Shown here in pieces: positions 1-12,623 of a stretch of 64,000 nucleotides of DNA. Source of the DNA: Chinchilla lanigera (Eukaryota; Chordata; Mammalia; Rodentia; Chinchillidae); the NCBI RefSeq assembly GCF_000276665.1, contig NW_004955429.1:4841709-4905708 (forward strand), read 5' to 3'. Position numbers and translations under genes: made by a program. The notes beneath the pieces are model-generated. The model saw only the letters and a program-made list of their open reading frames with translations. It was not told the DNA's origin and did no database searches. Numbering within the stretch: position 1 is the stretch's first letter; every line of letters begins with the position of its first letter.

Positions 1-153
1 CTACCTCATAAAATAAGCCACAGTTTTCATAGCATACATACCCCTCAGGGATCCAGGAAGAATACCCTACACTTGAATGAGAATTGTTCAGTTCAAATCC
101 CCACCTCTCTGCCTAAATAATCAACTCCCTATCATATACTCACCCTATATTGC

Positions 154-176
154 CATATATATATATATATACACAT

Positions 177-204
<28 letters not shown>
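154..204. repeat. (TA)n-(GA)n microsatellite
   Basis: An AT dinucleotide run passes into an AG run, followed by an A-rich stretch to about 238. Confidence 0.9.
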
Positions 205-208
<4 letters not shown>

Positions 209-439
209 GGGTATTTTTTAAAAAAAAAAACAAAAAAAGATTATATTTAAAATAATGTGTAGATAATAATGTGGCATATACTGAGTAATAATATGTGTGA
301 GAATTTTAATTTCTGTACTTATTTGCAGACATTTGATTGGACACAGGCAAAATATTATTATAGTGCACTGGAAGGCATAGGTATCTGAGAAATGAATGTG
401 TATGTATTAAAAGAGTGGTGTTTAATATTTGGAGGAAGA

Positions 440-596
440 GCTGGGCATGGTGGTGAACACCTGTAATCCCAGCACTTGGGAGGCTGAGGCAGGAGGATCG
501 TTGTGAGTTCAAGACCAGCCTGGGCTACAAAGTGAGCTCAAGGCCAGCCTGAGCTGCATATCAAGACCTTGTCTCAAAAAGACCAAAAAAAAAAAA
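440..596 (+). mobile_element. B1 SINE
   Basis: Full-length B1 with its internal duplication and A-tail. It is bounded by a 15-bp target-site duplication ATATTTGGAGGAAGA at 425-439 and 597-611. Confidence 0.95.
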
Positions 597-1589
597 ATAT
601 TTGGAGGAAGAAAACATCGAATTTATCCTATGATATAGGAAACTTGGCTCATTTTTGTAAGGATATAGAAACAGTTCAGTTTGGCTTTACAATGATCTAC
701 CTCCACCCTGGGGCTACACTAATTATATTCTCTTTAATGGAATTGCTTAAATTATACCTTTCCCTTGATTTGCACATCATGGGCATGATTTTATCCTTTT
801 TCCTGTAAGCTGAGTTGTTTTTCATTATGTTTTAGGTTAACCAAGTAACGTCAGGCATATGTTTATTCACAAAGCACTACATTAAGAGACGTTTATTTTA
901 CATCTGCTCCCTTTGCAAATATTTGCAGTTAGCTGCATAAGTGAGGTATTTTATGAAGTCAAAAATAATGTATCCAGGGAAAATATGAAGTTTCAGAAGT
1001 AGCTTTTGAGAAGGAGAAAGGAAGTAAAGTCTAATTACAGTGAAGATAGGTGCTGATTTGTGCTAACAGAACGTCTAAATCAGATCCACTGTCCTTGCGG
1101 TTTGAATGTATTCTGCACCTCTGAATTAAAAAGAAATTGAAGTTTAAAAGCATGTCCAAGGCTTTCTTCAGAGATTTGGGAGTACAAAGTGTGTTATTTC
1201 TGTTCTTTCAGGTGACATCCTCTGGCAATGTGCCTTCTTTCCTTGACTTGCCTTAGTATAAACAAAAAAGTCTCATAGTCTTATAGTCTTTTCAAATCTA
1301 AAATTCCATGTATTAAAATTTCCTGTATGTAGGAAGCTGAACTATCACTGTACAGCCACAGGCTTCATATATAAACCTAAATATACTTTATCCACAAGTG
1401 CTTGCAAATATTTGTAAGCGCAGTGTGACAGGGTGGGACTTTATTGTAAACAGACTGTTCCCCATAATAGGTCAGAAGATGCCCTGCCCTATGGAGATGA
1501 ATTTACAGTATTTGCTGAAAAGCTAAAAAATATTTAACCCAACCACACCTGATGCTTGGTTTAGATTTGTTCAGAAAACAGGAATCCTT

Positions 1590-1697
1590 GGGGCTGGGGA
1601 TTTAGCTCAGCGGCACAGCGCCTGCCTGGCAAGCGCAAGGACATAAGTTCAATTCCTGGTACCGGAAAAAAACAAAAAACAAACAAAACAAACAAAG
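1590..1697 (+). mobile_element. ID SINE
   Basis: GGGGCTGGGGATTTAGCTC start, tRNA-like A and B boxes and an A-rich tail, flanked by imperfect GAAAACAGGAATCC / GAAAATAGGGATCC copies. Confidence 0.92.
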
Positions 1698-2389
1698 AAA
1701 ATAGGGATCCTGTTTAGAAAAGAGGGATCCTGACTGGAGGGAACATGTTTAGGGAAGACTCTGCCGGCATGAGACTACTCATGCGACGAGAACCCACTGC
1801 TAAAAGTGAAAAAGAAAGAAAAGACTGTTTCCTTCTTCAAGGGGCAGCTACGTGAAAGCCTGCACAAGCTCGTGTGCTGCTACGTGATGTGAAGTCACTG
1901 TCTTGGCCTGCCTGGAAACAGCTGGCCTCCTGCAGAAGATCACCCAGGACACTCTAGGGCAACAATTTATGTTGTAAATGAGTTTTTAAATGTCATAATA
2001 TTAGATGCCTATGATAAAAACATAAATAGTAGGGAAGTATAGACATTAAAAAATGAAACTTCCATGCTCACTAGCCTACTAGTCTTTCTGATTTATTGGA
2101 CATCATTCACAACTTCTTCACGTCCAAGTAAGCACACACAGGAGATATATGCATTTTCATACAAACAAGGCCCACCTCTTTAAAACAAATGGTATCATGC
2201 TATCTACACTGCCTTGTAATCTGTAAGCTGTGCAACTTTCTACAGCTTGAGTATGCATTCATACCTGCATCTCGGGTCTGCTTCATTTATTGTCATGACT
2301 ATTCTCAACTGGTTTACCTGAATGTGTGTAACATTTCCTGCACTATTTGTATCAAGAGAATAAATAGATTATTTTTAGAGAAAAATGGG

Positions 2390-2580
2390 AGCTCTCTTTC
2401 AACCTTAGTAATCCAATTTGACATCTAGGAATTTGTCCTTCGATGCATTGCCATGTACATAGATACAGACAGGGTCACTGCAATACTGTTGATAACCTGG
2501 AGTGAAAAAAGAAGCAATCTAAACAGCAATTAAAAAGGGGTCAAGTTAATATATGATGGGGCCACTATCATAATTGCTCT
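2390..2580 (+). mobile_element. old L1 3' fragment
   Basis: Resembles the mammalian L1M 3' end: 'tctaggaatttgtcc', then a stretch near 'cactgcaatactgttgataa', then a sequence resembling 'ggtcaagttaatatatgatgg'. Very diverged. Confidence 0.5.
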
Positions 2581-2619
2581 GGAGAGTATAGTTTTAAATC
2601 AAAGTTGTTCTCACTATCA

Positions 2620-2628
2620 TAAACACAC

Positions 2629-2670
<42 letters not shown>

Positions 2671-2673
2671 ACA
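2620..2673. repeat. (CA)n microsatellite
   Basis: About 25 CA units with a few interruptions. Confidence 0.97.
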
Positions 2674-3531
2674 TACTCTCCACAGAGAAGAAACTGCAAA
2701 TTGTCCTTTATGCGGCAACTGGTCAGAGCACTGTCTTTTGTACTCTTAAAACTGAACATAAGAAAAAAAATCAAATACAGTTTAAAAAGGCGGGAGCCCA
2801 TGCAACCTTTCTCTTGCAAAATTCAAAGTGACAACTGCAAAACGTGACAGTCCCTTCTGGAACAGCACAGCAAATGATAGCTACAGCACATTTACCTTGC
2901 TAATAAGCATGAGGAAAACAAGAGTGGATGTCTTTGTGACATTCTGTAGAGTATTCACAAATAGAGTATTCTTCACGTCAAAGACAGAAAAACAACCAAG
3001 GGTCCATCCGGCCCTCTGCTCTCAGCCATTCCCAGCACACGTGAGGTGTACCTGCTTTGCTCCCAAGAGGAAAGCAGTATAGCCAAAGACAGCACAAGGT
3101 GTTACACGGCAGCCTAACAAGAGCTCTCAGTGGGGTCTGCGCTCTCTCCACCTCATGAGAAGCGAGCAGAGCACACAGCAGGCCAGTGAGCAGAGCGAGG
3201 ACCCCATTAGCTTTACAGAAGCTGACAGGGTCATCTGTCTTTACCAACCCCAGTAAAACAGAGTGGAAAACTCAAATCAAAATGTATCAAAGATCCAAAT
3301 GTTAAAACAGAAACACTTTATCTGCTGGAAAATAAAATAGGTAAAACATAAGACAAAGGTGTAGGCAAAGATTTTCTGAACCAAACCCCAGCTGCACAAG
3401 AAATAACACCAAGAATCAACAAATATATATACTATATATCATATATATATAAGAATATATAAAGAACTTAAAAAAATTGACCCCCAAAATTTAAAGACCT
3501 AATCAAAAAAGAACATCCAAAATGAGCAGAC

Positions 3532-3593
3532 ACTGCCAAGCGCAGGGTCCTGAGTTTGACCCCTGGTACCAAAAAAAAAAAAGAAAGAAATAC
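3532..3593 (+). mobile_element. 5'-truncated ID SINE inside L1
   Basis: Only the 3' half of ID plus A-tail is present, flanked by AAAATGAGCAGAC at 3519-3531 and 3594-3606, so the truncation happened at insertion. Confidence 0.9.
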
Positions 3594-3703
3594 AAAATGA
3601 GCAGACCCTTCTCTCATGAAGAGGTACAAATGGCCAATAAATATGTGAACAAACATTCAACATCACTGGCCATTCAAGAAATTCAAATTAAGACAGCAGT
3701 AAA

Positions 3704-3799
3704 GGGTCCAGGGGATATAGCTCAGTGGCATAAATGCCTGCCTGGCAACTGTAAGGTCCTGAGTTCGATTCCTGGTACCAAAAAAAAAAAAAAAAAGGG
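3704..3799 (+). mobile_element. ID SINE inside L1
   Basis: Full ID body and a long A-tail, with AGCAGTAAA duplicated at 3695-3703 and 3800-3808. Confidence 0.92.
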
Positions 3800-5070
3800 A
3801 GCAGTAAAATTCCATCTCACTCCAGAAAGAATGGCTATTATCAAGAAATCAACCAATAACAAAGGCAGCTGAGGCTGGGAGTGGGACTTTTCATTGTTGG
3901 TGGGAATGTAATTCCTCAAAAAAACTAAAACTAGACATTCCATTTGACCCAGCTATTCCCCTCCGATCTTCCTCAAAGAGTTATACACATCATATCACAG
4001 TGATATATGCACACCTATGTTTATAGCAGTGCAACTCATAATGGCTAAACTTTAGAAGCAGCCTATATGTTCACCAACAGATGAAAGGATAAAGAAAATG
4101 TGGTATTTATATACAGGGGAGTACTACTCTGCCATAAAGAAGGATAAACTTGATTCATCTGTAGGAAACTAGATAAACCTTGAAACCATAATGTTAAGTG
4201 AAGCAAATTAGATATACACGCTTAAATATCACATGGTCTCTCTTAGATGAGAAATTCAATATATAAAGTACAAAAATAAAAGATAAGAGGAAAAAGAGAG
4301 AGAAAAAGTTATTGCTGTCCAGCATAGACAATGTATTTTAAAAGTATGCCTTGACTTAGTCTAATTGTCTTATGTGTTTTATGTTTTCTGTCCTGTTAGC
4401 TTGGCTGTTAATCTATATGTATGATAATTAACGTTATAAAGACATCAATAAATGAATCTGACACTAGAAAGAAAGAGGAAGGGGAAAATAAAGAATTGAG
4501 ATATGTTATGTACATATACCAGTTCCCTCAGGGAATGTAAGCAGTATGTATTGCAATATGTACTAATAAAAAGTTAGAAAAAAATAAGACGGAGAGTGGA
4601 CAATAGCGCTATCATTTCAGTTACTTTCACCAGCAGACAGAAGGGAATGGAAGGCTAGAAGACCACATGATCAAAAGTAAGGCATGCGGTTAAACCACAG
4701 CATGGAACCCTAGGGACGTCGAGGCCACAAATGCTGCCATCTCCCTGTGCTCTGAACTGACAGAACTCATGCCTCCCATAAAATCTAGCGCAGGATCTCT
4801 TGACGTGCACAGTACTTTACATTTGCTCCATAACTCATGCAGCATTTATCCCGCTGTCTATTTAGTCCGGTGCCTGGCAGCAAAAGCTCCAGAGCTTTCT
4901 GTCATTAGGATAAAGCTCATCCCAGTCTTCACCCTTTGCGCCTCCCCACCTCAGGCTGTTCAGCCTCCCTCCCCCCTCCACAGCCCAGAGGCTGTGTAGA
5001 AACCAGAATTGTGGCCGCTGGTTACAAAACCAAAAGGGAGAGCAGATTTAGTGATCTCAGAATCTTGCCC

Positions 5071-5147
5071 AGGGGGCTGCAGGTGTAGCTCAGTGGCCCA
5101 AAATGCCTGAGGCCTTGGGTTCAATCTCCAACACCACAAAGAAGTCT
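5071..5147 (+). mobile_element. old ID-related SINE with internal deletion
   Basis: GTGTAGCTCAGTGG and GGGTTCAATCTCC boxes are present but the segment between them is shortened. Confidence 0.7.
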
Positions 5148-5227
5148 ATGAAAATCATATGTTTCATTTTATTTCAAATAGAAACAAACCTAGGAGCGCT
5201 CTTCAGCGCAAAGCCTGTGCTAGGAGT

Positions 5228-5285
5228 GATGGGGGCAGGATTCGAACCCAGGCAGTCAGATCCTTCACTCAGGCCACAGACTCCG
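5228..5285 (-). mobile_element. MIR fragment
   Basis: 'gattcgaacccaggcagtc' is the reverse complement of the MIR tRNA-related core. Confidence 0.6.
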
Positions 5286-5370
5286 CGCAAAGGAGTGGTT
5301 ACTCAACCCCACCTGGTGCACAGAGCTGCACTGATGCAACCACTACTTACTGATGAAACTATGGCTGATA

Positions 5371-5527
5371 GCTGGGTGTGGTGGCGCACTCCTATAATCC
5401 CAGCACTCAGGAGGCTGAGGCAGGAGGATCACTGTGAGTTTGAGGCCCGCTTAGGCTACAAAATGAGTTCAAGGCCAGCCTGAACTGCATATTGAAAACC
5501 TGTCTCAAAACAAACAAACAAACAAAA
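5371..5527 (+). mobile_element. B1 SINE
   Basis: Complete B1 body ending in a (CAAA)n-type tail. Confidence 0.93.
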
Positions 5528-6376
5528 AGCTAAAGCTGATCAGCACTACAAGTAAGTGCAACAAAAAGTCTCAGTAAAGTTCTCAAACAAGGTCTGTAGG
5601 TTTAAAAAACAAAAGGAAGACGCACGTTCACCAGTGGTTCCAAACCTACCTTAAATACTGGTACCCGTTGCTGTTAGGTTTCAGGGCTCCTTTTCTATCT
5701 TAGCTTTGCTGCTTTGTGGTACTGAAATAGTGAATGAAGTGTTTGCTTTCAGACTTCCAGATCTGTCCTGGAGATAAGATTACAGCGTTCTTCCCAGCCC
5801 CCACCGCAGCACTGGGAATGGGAGTGAGCACACAGGCGAATTCTTGGGACCATCGTCTGCGGCGTCTGCTAGGGCTCAGCCTCAGCAGCTCTCTTGTCAG
5901 AGAGCCTCCCGAATTCCACCTGGTGAGCCCACCCAGGATTCCTCCTCAGAGCCTCCTTCCAGCAGCGTGGAATCTGATCAATTCTAAACAGCGCGACATG
6001 CAAAACGTGGGAAAATTGGGAAAGTAGCTAGGAAAACCCTGAAACTAATAGAGTGTTTTCCCTGGCTGGAAATACGGCTGCTAAAAATAACACAATGTAA
6101 AACACATTCACCTCTTCCACACAATGGACGTGGAATGGGATTATAATCATGGGCTGGGGACCTGTCTAGGACGGAGAGAAGGGAGGAGGTGCCAGAGCCT
6201 AGAGCACAGGGCAAGTAAGGGGCCGGGCAGCCAGTTCCTGGCTTGCTCTCGCCTCTGTGGCACCCATGGTCTCTAGGAGACAAAGGCTCCTGCTCAGCAA
6301 ATACCTATAATGTTAAAGTTCAACTCCTCTCCTGGGACCAAGAAAATATGAGGCAAATAAGATGTGAAAATTCTAG

Positions 6377-6460
6377 GGCCAGGGGTATAGCTCAGTAGCA
6401 CAGCACCTGCCCAGCAAGTGCAAGGTCCTGAGTTCAGTTCCTGGTACCAGAAAATAAAAT
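6377..6460 (+). mobile_element. ID SINE
   Basis: AAAATTCTAG is duplicated at 6367-6376 and 6461-6470 around an ID body with a short A-rich tail. Confidence 0.93.
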
Positions 6461-6579
6461 AAAATTCTAGTGACTTAAACTCCTGTAAGTAGATACCAAC
6501 AAAAAGTAAAGTAACATGACTTTTACAGCTGCTCTAGAAAAAGGTGGCATAACCATAATTAAGTCTGTAAAAAAGTAGA

Positions 6580-6680
6580 GGGGCTGGGGATTTAGTTCAG
6601 CGGCACAGCACCTGCCTGGCAAGCGCAAGGTCGTGAGTTCGATTCCCGGTACCGGAAGAAAAACAAAACAAACAAAAACT
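6580..6680 (+). mobile_element. young ID SINE
   Basis: Nearly identical to the window's ID consensus, with intact A box (TTAGTTCAGCGG) and B box (GTTCGATTCCC). Confidence 0.95.
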
Positions 6681-6842
6681 TAGCTTAGCTGTTTTGAGAC
6701 CATGTTTTGTATTTTAATTAATGTATAGAAATAACCGCTGCTGCTGGGAATTATTTCACTGACAATTTTTCCATGCCTTCTAAAAGAGGAAAATAGTACA
6801 GGAAATGAAGGGCAGTTTATTGCCTTGTATTGTATTTTCCTG

Positions 6843-6945
6843 TATCTTGCTAAGCCATAGTTTCTTCATCTATAACATGGGCATAAAGTGACTCTGATGA
6901 CCTTACTAAGCTGTTGTAATAACATAAAGCAAAGACTAGGAAACA
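6843..6945 (+). mobile_element. MIR fragment
   Basis: 'tttcttcatctataacatggg' region followed by a diverged MIR core-flank. Confidence 0.5.
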
Positions 6946-6954
6946 AAAGCTTTT

Positions 6955-7160
6955 TTGTTGTACTGCTGGAGATTGAATCCAGGGCCTTTACACTGAACTG
7001 CATCCCATACCCTAATTAGTAAATTAATTAATTAATTAATTAATTTAGTGACAAGGTCTTACAGCATCATTAAATTGTGCAGGCCAGACAGGAATTTACA
7101 ATCTTCTTGCCTCAGCCTCCCGTAGTGCGGGGATTATAGGTATGTACCACCACACCCAGC
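6955..7160 (-). mobile_element. B1-dID SINE with (TTAA)n expansion
   Basis: On the plus strand an inverted ID part ('gagattgaatccagggcc') precedes an inverted B1 part ('gcctcagcctcccgtag'). The linker has expanded into (ATTA)n at 7015-7045. Confidence 0.82.
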
Positions 7161-7261
7161 TAAAAAAGACTTTGGAAATAAATAGTCCACTGCCTTATAA
7201 ATAGTAAACAAGGAAAATCTCTAACATGCGAGGCACAAATACTTAGAATTGTGCTACAACA

Positions 7262-7345
7262 CCTCTCATTGGATAGAGGCAGAAATCGAGGCTTCAGGAC
7301 ATGAATGGACTCTCCCCAGATTACACAGCTCGCATCGCGCCAACG
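7262..7345 (-). mobile_element. MIR fragment
   Basis: Inverted MIR core: 'gaggcagaaatcgaggcttc' followed by 'agattacacagct'. Confidence 0.5.
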
Positions 7346-8433
7346 GAGGGCTCCCAGGGCTGCCTTTGCCGGCCTGATCTGCCACCAGTATGGTGACAAT
7401 CATGTGACAGCAACATCGATTCTGGTGCCTATCCACATTCCATGACCACAGCATGTCAGGTCTCTGTACAGATAGTTTTTAAACTTCTAAGTATTTTTCT
7501 CTTAAAACTCCAAATTCCCCTTTCATAGGTATACTGACGCTGTGCTTTCGCCTCACACATTGTATACAAGGAGCAAATGAGTGCTCTTTGTGTCCTTCTT
7601 CAGCTTGATGGACTTAGCTACTCCCTCCGCAGCTAAGCCCCCTGAAGTAACCCTTTTCCTCCAGCCCATCCACAGCTGCCTCAAACGACCGTTACCACAC
7701 TCAGCAGGCTAACACTGTTCACCTCCCTTGCCACTGACGCAAACCAAGCCCCCCACCAGTTTTCTTCTGTAAAGCACACTTTACAAAACACCTTTTTACC
7801 TGTACTGCACTCTTCCCCCAAGAAGCCTTTATTTGTCTTTTTTTGGAGTTTGGAAAACCAGATTCCCGGAAACTCCACAAACTACTATCACAAACAAGAC
7901 TTTTTTTCTACTTCCAGAAAATGCCCCTATGAGAAGAGCCTGCAGGTACAACTTTAAAAGAAGACAATGTGCAACGTTGCCAAGCCCAAGACTATTTCTG
8001 CGACGTTCCAAGATTTTGTGGCATTTTACGAAGTGCAAGTATAGAAATATATGCAGTCCCAATTCCACAGGAAAACACAAGAATAAAAACTTTCAGCATC
8101 TCGGAATAATCAATAAATACATATAGTATCTTAATCCTCCAATGATCCTTCTACTCCTTATTTATGGCATTCTTATAGCATTATTCACAGGGCAAAATCA
8201 GCATGATGCATAATGCATCGGCTTGTTTTTCAGCTCTATTCAAAAACCTCCATTCATTCCACAAAAAAGCCCTTAAAACAGCCTGGCAGCCCGTGCATTC
8301 GGTGTGGGAAAGCTGTGCTTACCGATTCAGCTCTTCCTGCCAAGAGGACAATGCAGAGAAACAGACATGATGTTTCCAAATAATTTTCAGCAATAACTTA
8401 GAAGAAAAAAAATGCATATTTACCTGTACTCAC

Positions 8434-8619
8434 AGCTCGACAGGTGACGCAGCCATTAAAGCCAAAAACTGAATTTGTGTTCTGGAAGTTGTCGCCTCTG
8501 GTGGGCTCCAGGGTCACCCCGAGAGCTGTCAGGTAAACCCGCCCTCCATGTCTCCGCTGTTTGCTTTTGCAATTTTTCTGAGTGAAACTCTTGTCATTTG
8601 CATAAAACCGACTTGTAGC
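8434..8619 (-). other. candidate cassette exon or conserved element in the KIAA1217 intron
   Basis: On the minus strand, tcctatag precedes 62 consecutive open codons (starting ATSRFYANDKSF, ending GCVTCRA), followed by GT|GTGAGT-type donor sequence at 8433 and a second donor CAG|GTAAAT ten bases on. Both ends are phase 0, so inclusion after the KIAA1217 exon (which ends in phase 0) would keep frame. The acceptor's pyrimidine tract is poor. The peptide matches no family I recognise. The same stretch is also exon-like on the plus strand, so it may be a non-coding conserved element instead. Confidence 0.22.
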
Positions 8620-9499
8620 CTATAGGACTTTTTGAGTAGCTACTTGTTAAATCTGCTGTCTTGACATGCTCTTTCAAGCATGACATCATAAATCTCCATG
8701 GAAACCCTAACCCCACCTGCCTACGTGCCAACTTTACCTGTCAGGCGCAGACTTAAACAATCGTCTGAAATTATTCATTAATGAAACCTTTTTAAAGGGG
8801 CTTTGGTCTCTGCACAGCGTAATTTGTGCTGTTGGCAGAAACCTAGCCAAGAGCGATGGCTTCATTTTCAAAGACTGAGCTGTTTTGCAGAAAACAATGA
8901 TCAAAATTATAGGCATTCGTTAATCTGCCCCTCCCTGTCTAACAATGCACTTAATCAGTGGAAGAAAAAAACGACAGTGGCACATGTGAGCCTCTTTCTG
9001 CAGGATAAAGTTACTTTGAAAACTCAGGTTTAAAAAAAAAAATCAATTGATACTTCTAAGGCTTTCCCACTCTACTCTCCAACAACCCCCTTTCTACTTT
9101 TTAACCAGCAAAACTTGCAAAACAGGTTTCCCTGCTGGCCTCTGTGTGTGGATGTGCATACCTGTGTGTATTTTCCCTTGGCCTCCGTGGCTGCAGAAAC
9201 GTTGGGAGAGGGTGTGCAGCATTTAACTCTTTCCTAGCAAAATCCTATCTTTTGCATGTCAATCCCAGTGTATTTAAATTACCGGCATAACACAAACTCT
9301 ACTTCTGGCTTTGGAGGGATGGCCAACAGGCTGTAGAAGACATTTAGTCTTTCTTTCACTTACACAACTTTACTATCACGAACTTCACATAATCTTTACT
9401 GTTCGCACACACATTTCTGCCAAATTTGTACACAGATCCTCTTGGTCATGATGGACTCTACACTCTTCCCCCTCTAAATTCACTGTACATCTATCTCAC

Positions 9500-9850
9500 A
9501 CTGCAAGTCTAGGATTGCTGACCTCTCGGGGCCCAGAAAGGTTTGAGTGGGACTTGGTCCAAACCCAAGGGAGTTTATCATCATGTTATCAAGTAGCTGT
9601 CACATGCCATGGCGTTAAGTTCTTTGGTGGCTCTGAACAAGCAGCTGAATGAAATCCGGCAAAGGATGAGCTGAGAAGCACATTAAGGCAGCCTCAAGCT
9701 TAATCTGATGCAATACTGCACCGTGTCGGAGGCTGCACTAGCTGAAAAACAGCCTGCTACAACTTGCCACAGAGCCTGCTGCAAACTGCACGCGCCCGGC
9801 AGCGTCGGCCCTCAAGAGTTAGAGCGAATTTGTTAACCTCTACACCTTGC
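9500..9850. other. repeat-free intronic stretch
   Basis: No repeat, splice pair or coding frame was recognised. The sequence looks unique and contains two similar CAGCCTGCT/GAGCCTGCT-type units near 9750-9780. Confidence 0.4.
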
Positions 9851-11089
9851 TGAGCTCCAGACACTATTTGTACAGAGCAAGAGCTGCCTCCCCAACCCCC
9901 ACCCCCAAAAAACTCACGATGGGTCATTTCATGAAGGAATTATAAAGGCTTTGATCTCATCCTCTGATGATTCTGAGTTCTGTATTTCCATAGTTCATGG
10001 TCAACAGATGGGACATTTCCTTTGAAGGGAACCAAGAACTCGCCCGGTTTAATACAGCAGCTAGAGTTGGAATATTCCTGGGAGGCATGGCTATTGTCAG
10101 AGATTAAATTACTGGCCCTGTGCGTTGAAAATACAGATGAAGCCCAAGTTTATGCTTTGCCCAATGGGGCGCCACAATATGAAACAAACACAAACAAGAC
10201 AGAATGGGATCCAGGTTTTATCCAGTGGTATATGCAGATGCGGGGCACACTCTTCAATGACAGTTATTCTCCAAAGTTCCATTAGAGACAAGAGCATGAG
10301 ACAGTGCAGTCAGAGTGGCTGTAACAGGTCAAATCTTCCCTTTGGGTTATTTAGGAAATTATAACATCCCAGCTTTTGCTTGCTGAAGTCAAGCTTGGAA
10401 AAGAGATTTTAAAAAATACCAACAGAATGTGAAAGGCAAATGGAGATAATCACAGAAATCATTCAGAGGTGAAAACAACTAGATTAACCCATTCATGGGC
10501 AGGCAGGCAGAGATAAATGGGGATGGCAGATCTGTAGCCAAGGATGACATCATTGTGATGATGTGGGAATCCTGGACCATTCTCCGTGGGGAAGTTTTGG
10601 ACAACAACAGTAAGGGCAACTTAGGAGGGCCTGGCACAAACGCCAGCACTTGATTAGAGGTGACCAGGCCAGGAATGATTTACTCGCTGTCCTCACATGC
10701 AAACAACATCAAGCTGAGTACACTCTCATGGCACCAACATGTTCCTGGGATTCAGCACTAGCCAATTCATGCAAGTAGACGACCAGTTTTGCCACTAAAT
10801 TCAGCAACATCATAGGTATCTAAAACTGACTTGGGGGGGGCAAATAAAGTGTTGTTTCTTAAATTTGTAAAATGAGTGGAAAACTGCTCACACAAAAGTC
10901 TCCTGAAATATAAAATTAAAATAATTGGTAAAAAGACATCAGATTTAACCATGTATGGCCTGAATTTTTGTTTCTAAAGAAACCTGAGTTAGAAATTGTC
11001 ATGTAGGAAAGGAACATTTCTTTGAATAGAAAAACCAATATTTTATCTTTTTTTTCCAATATTTTTATCATTAAAACGACCAATTCTTA

Positions 11090-11275
11090 TTTCACTTCAA
11101 GCTCACAGCAATAGTATGACGAAAGAACAACTATTATTCCCCATTCTATAGGTGGAGAAAGCAAACCTTACAGACGTGGAAAATTAATTAGGTTTATACG
11201 ATTCCCAAGTGTTGGAATCTCAGTGGGAACCTAAACAGGCCCAAGATTTGAACCCCAGACTTATATGCTTAAGCA
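11090..11275 (-). mobile_element. MIR
   Basis: 'ctattattccccattctat', 'ggtggagaaagcaaacctta' and 'gatttgaaccccagac' in inverted MIR order. Confidence 0.7.
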
Positions 11276-11578
11276 ACAGCTGCGTTACGTCTATTTTTCA
11301 TAAAATTTCTCATAATTGGAGATACTAAAATCCTAACTAAATTAAAAACAGGTCAAAAGGATTTATTTGGAAGGCTAACCTGAAAGTACATATTGGATTG
11401 CAAAGGATAAACGGACTTTCTGTAGATCTTCCTAAAGATACCAACTTAATAGATGGTACAAGGCTCTGCAACAGTGCAGAAGGAGAGAACACTGGCTCAC
11501 AGCAGAGACAGAGGAAAGAGAATAGGAAAAAAACCACCACCAACAACAAATATACACTTTCTAATTTGAGCACACACT

Positions 11579-11717
11579 CCAGGTGTGTGGTAGTGGATGC
11601 CTGTAATCCCAGCACTCAAGAGGCTGAAGCAGGAGGATCACCATGAGTTCAAACTCAATTTGGGCTACACAGTGAGTTCACGGCCAGCCAAGAAAATAAG
11701 AGCAAAACCAAAAAAAC
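11579..11717 (+). mobile_element. B1 SINE, diverged
   Basis: 'ctgtaatcccagcactcaag' and the duplicated GAGTTCA segment are recognisable; the 3' end is shortened. Confidence 0.85.
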
Positions 11718-11739
11718 TTTAAAGTAGAAATTTTATAAA

Positions 11740-12160
11740 TTGTATTCTCTGACTATATCCAAATGAATTACAAACAAATAATAATCACAACTACTTGGAC
11801 ACTAAATACTTTCAATCAACCCTTAAGCCAAATGATGAAATGGAAAATTTCAACTTTCTTCAAGGCATGAAACAGAAAACATCTCATAAAAAACTGCAGG
11901 ACACAACCCATGCAAGTGTCAGGAACTGCACGCCCTTAAATGCCTTCAGTATTAAAAGAGAAACACTAAAAACAAAATTAATGCTCGATTTAAGAAATTA
12001 TAAGACAACAAAGATAACTAAAAAAAAAAAGCTAAAAAGGGAATTGAGATAAAAGCTAAAAATAATGAGATAGACAATAATCTGGAAAGAATAAATGTAA
12101 GTTAATTCTTTGAAAAATATTAATAAAACATAGGCATGAGAGGATAGCACGATAATATTT
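11740..12160 (+). mobile_element. L1 ORF2 remnant
   Basis: A-rich, with 'cttggacactaaatac', 'aaaactgcaggacacaaccc', 'gagatagacaataatctgg' and 'ttctttgaaaaatattaat' in the order of the ORF2 segment preceding the reverse transcriptase. Frames are broken. Confidence 0.65.
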
Positions 12161-12623
12161 GCTCTCTCAGAACTGATCCGGCATTAAATTCTTGGTATTA
12201 ACTAGAAGGGTAATAGGGGTTTTATAGAGTAATTGGAGAAAGAATTACGGAGGTGGGAGGGAGATGTCCATGCTGGACTTAAACAAGCAGTGATTCTCAT
12301 GCTTTTATATTCAGCGTGCTTTTGTATAGGGGATGCTCTGGTTAGGCTGAGATGTTTAAAACCAAAAGAAAGGGACAGTCCAGGCACGATGGCAAAGCGC
12401 CTGTAATCCCAGCATAGTATGCGGGGCAGTGGGGAAACAGGTAATTCGGAGAATACTTTTATTCCCAGGAGCACCCCTTATTCTAAGTAGCTCCGTTCAA
12501 ACTCTGGCCTCCAGTGTGAAAGGTTTCCTTCTGATGATTCTCCTACAGCTCTGAGCTCTAGCAAGGTTTTGAAGTGCATATTACCTTCTCCTAACACATG
12601 TCCCATTAAACACGAGCCCTAGG

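Larger units (their letters stand above)
3240..4590 (+). mobile_element. L1 3' end, decayed, with two ID insertions
   Basis: Degenerate end of ORF2 and 3' UTR: 'ccattcaagaaattcaaatt', 'catttgacccagctattccc', 'gataaagaaaatgtggtatt' and 'ctctgccataaagaa' occur in canonical L1 order, ending in an A-rich tail near 4585. Stops break every frame. Two ID SINEs inserted later. Confidence 0.85.

Noticed and set aside
440..596. Alu-like repeats suggesting a primate
   Set aside because: The units are monomeric with the rodent 29-bp internal duplication and occur with ID and B1-dID, so they are rodent B1.
3240..4590. Active L1
   Set aside because: Only the 3' end, with many stops and two SINE insertions.
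6580..6680. tRNA-like promoter boxes of ID copies as tRNA genes
   Set aside because: They carry A-tails and target duplications and cannot fold as complete tRNAs; they are SINEs.
10022..10285. 87-codon plus-strand frame
   Set aside because: Reads like protein in composition but matches nothing recognised, has no splice context and lies in unique intron.
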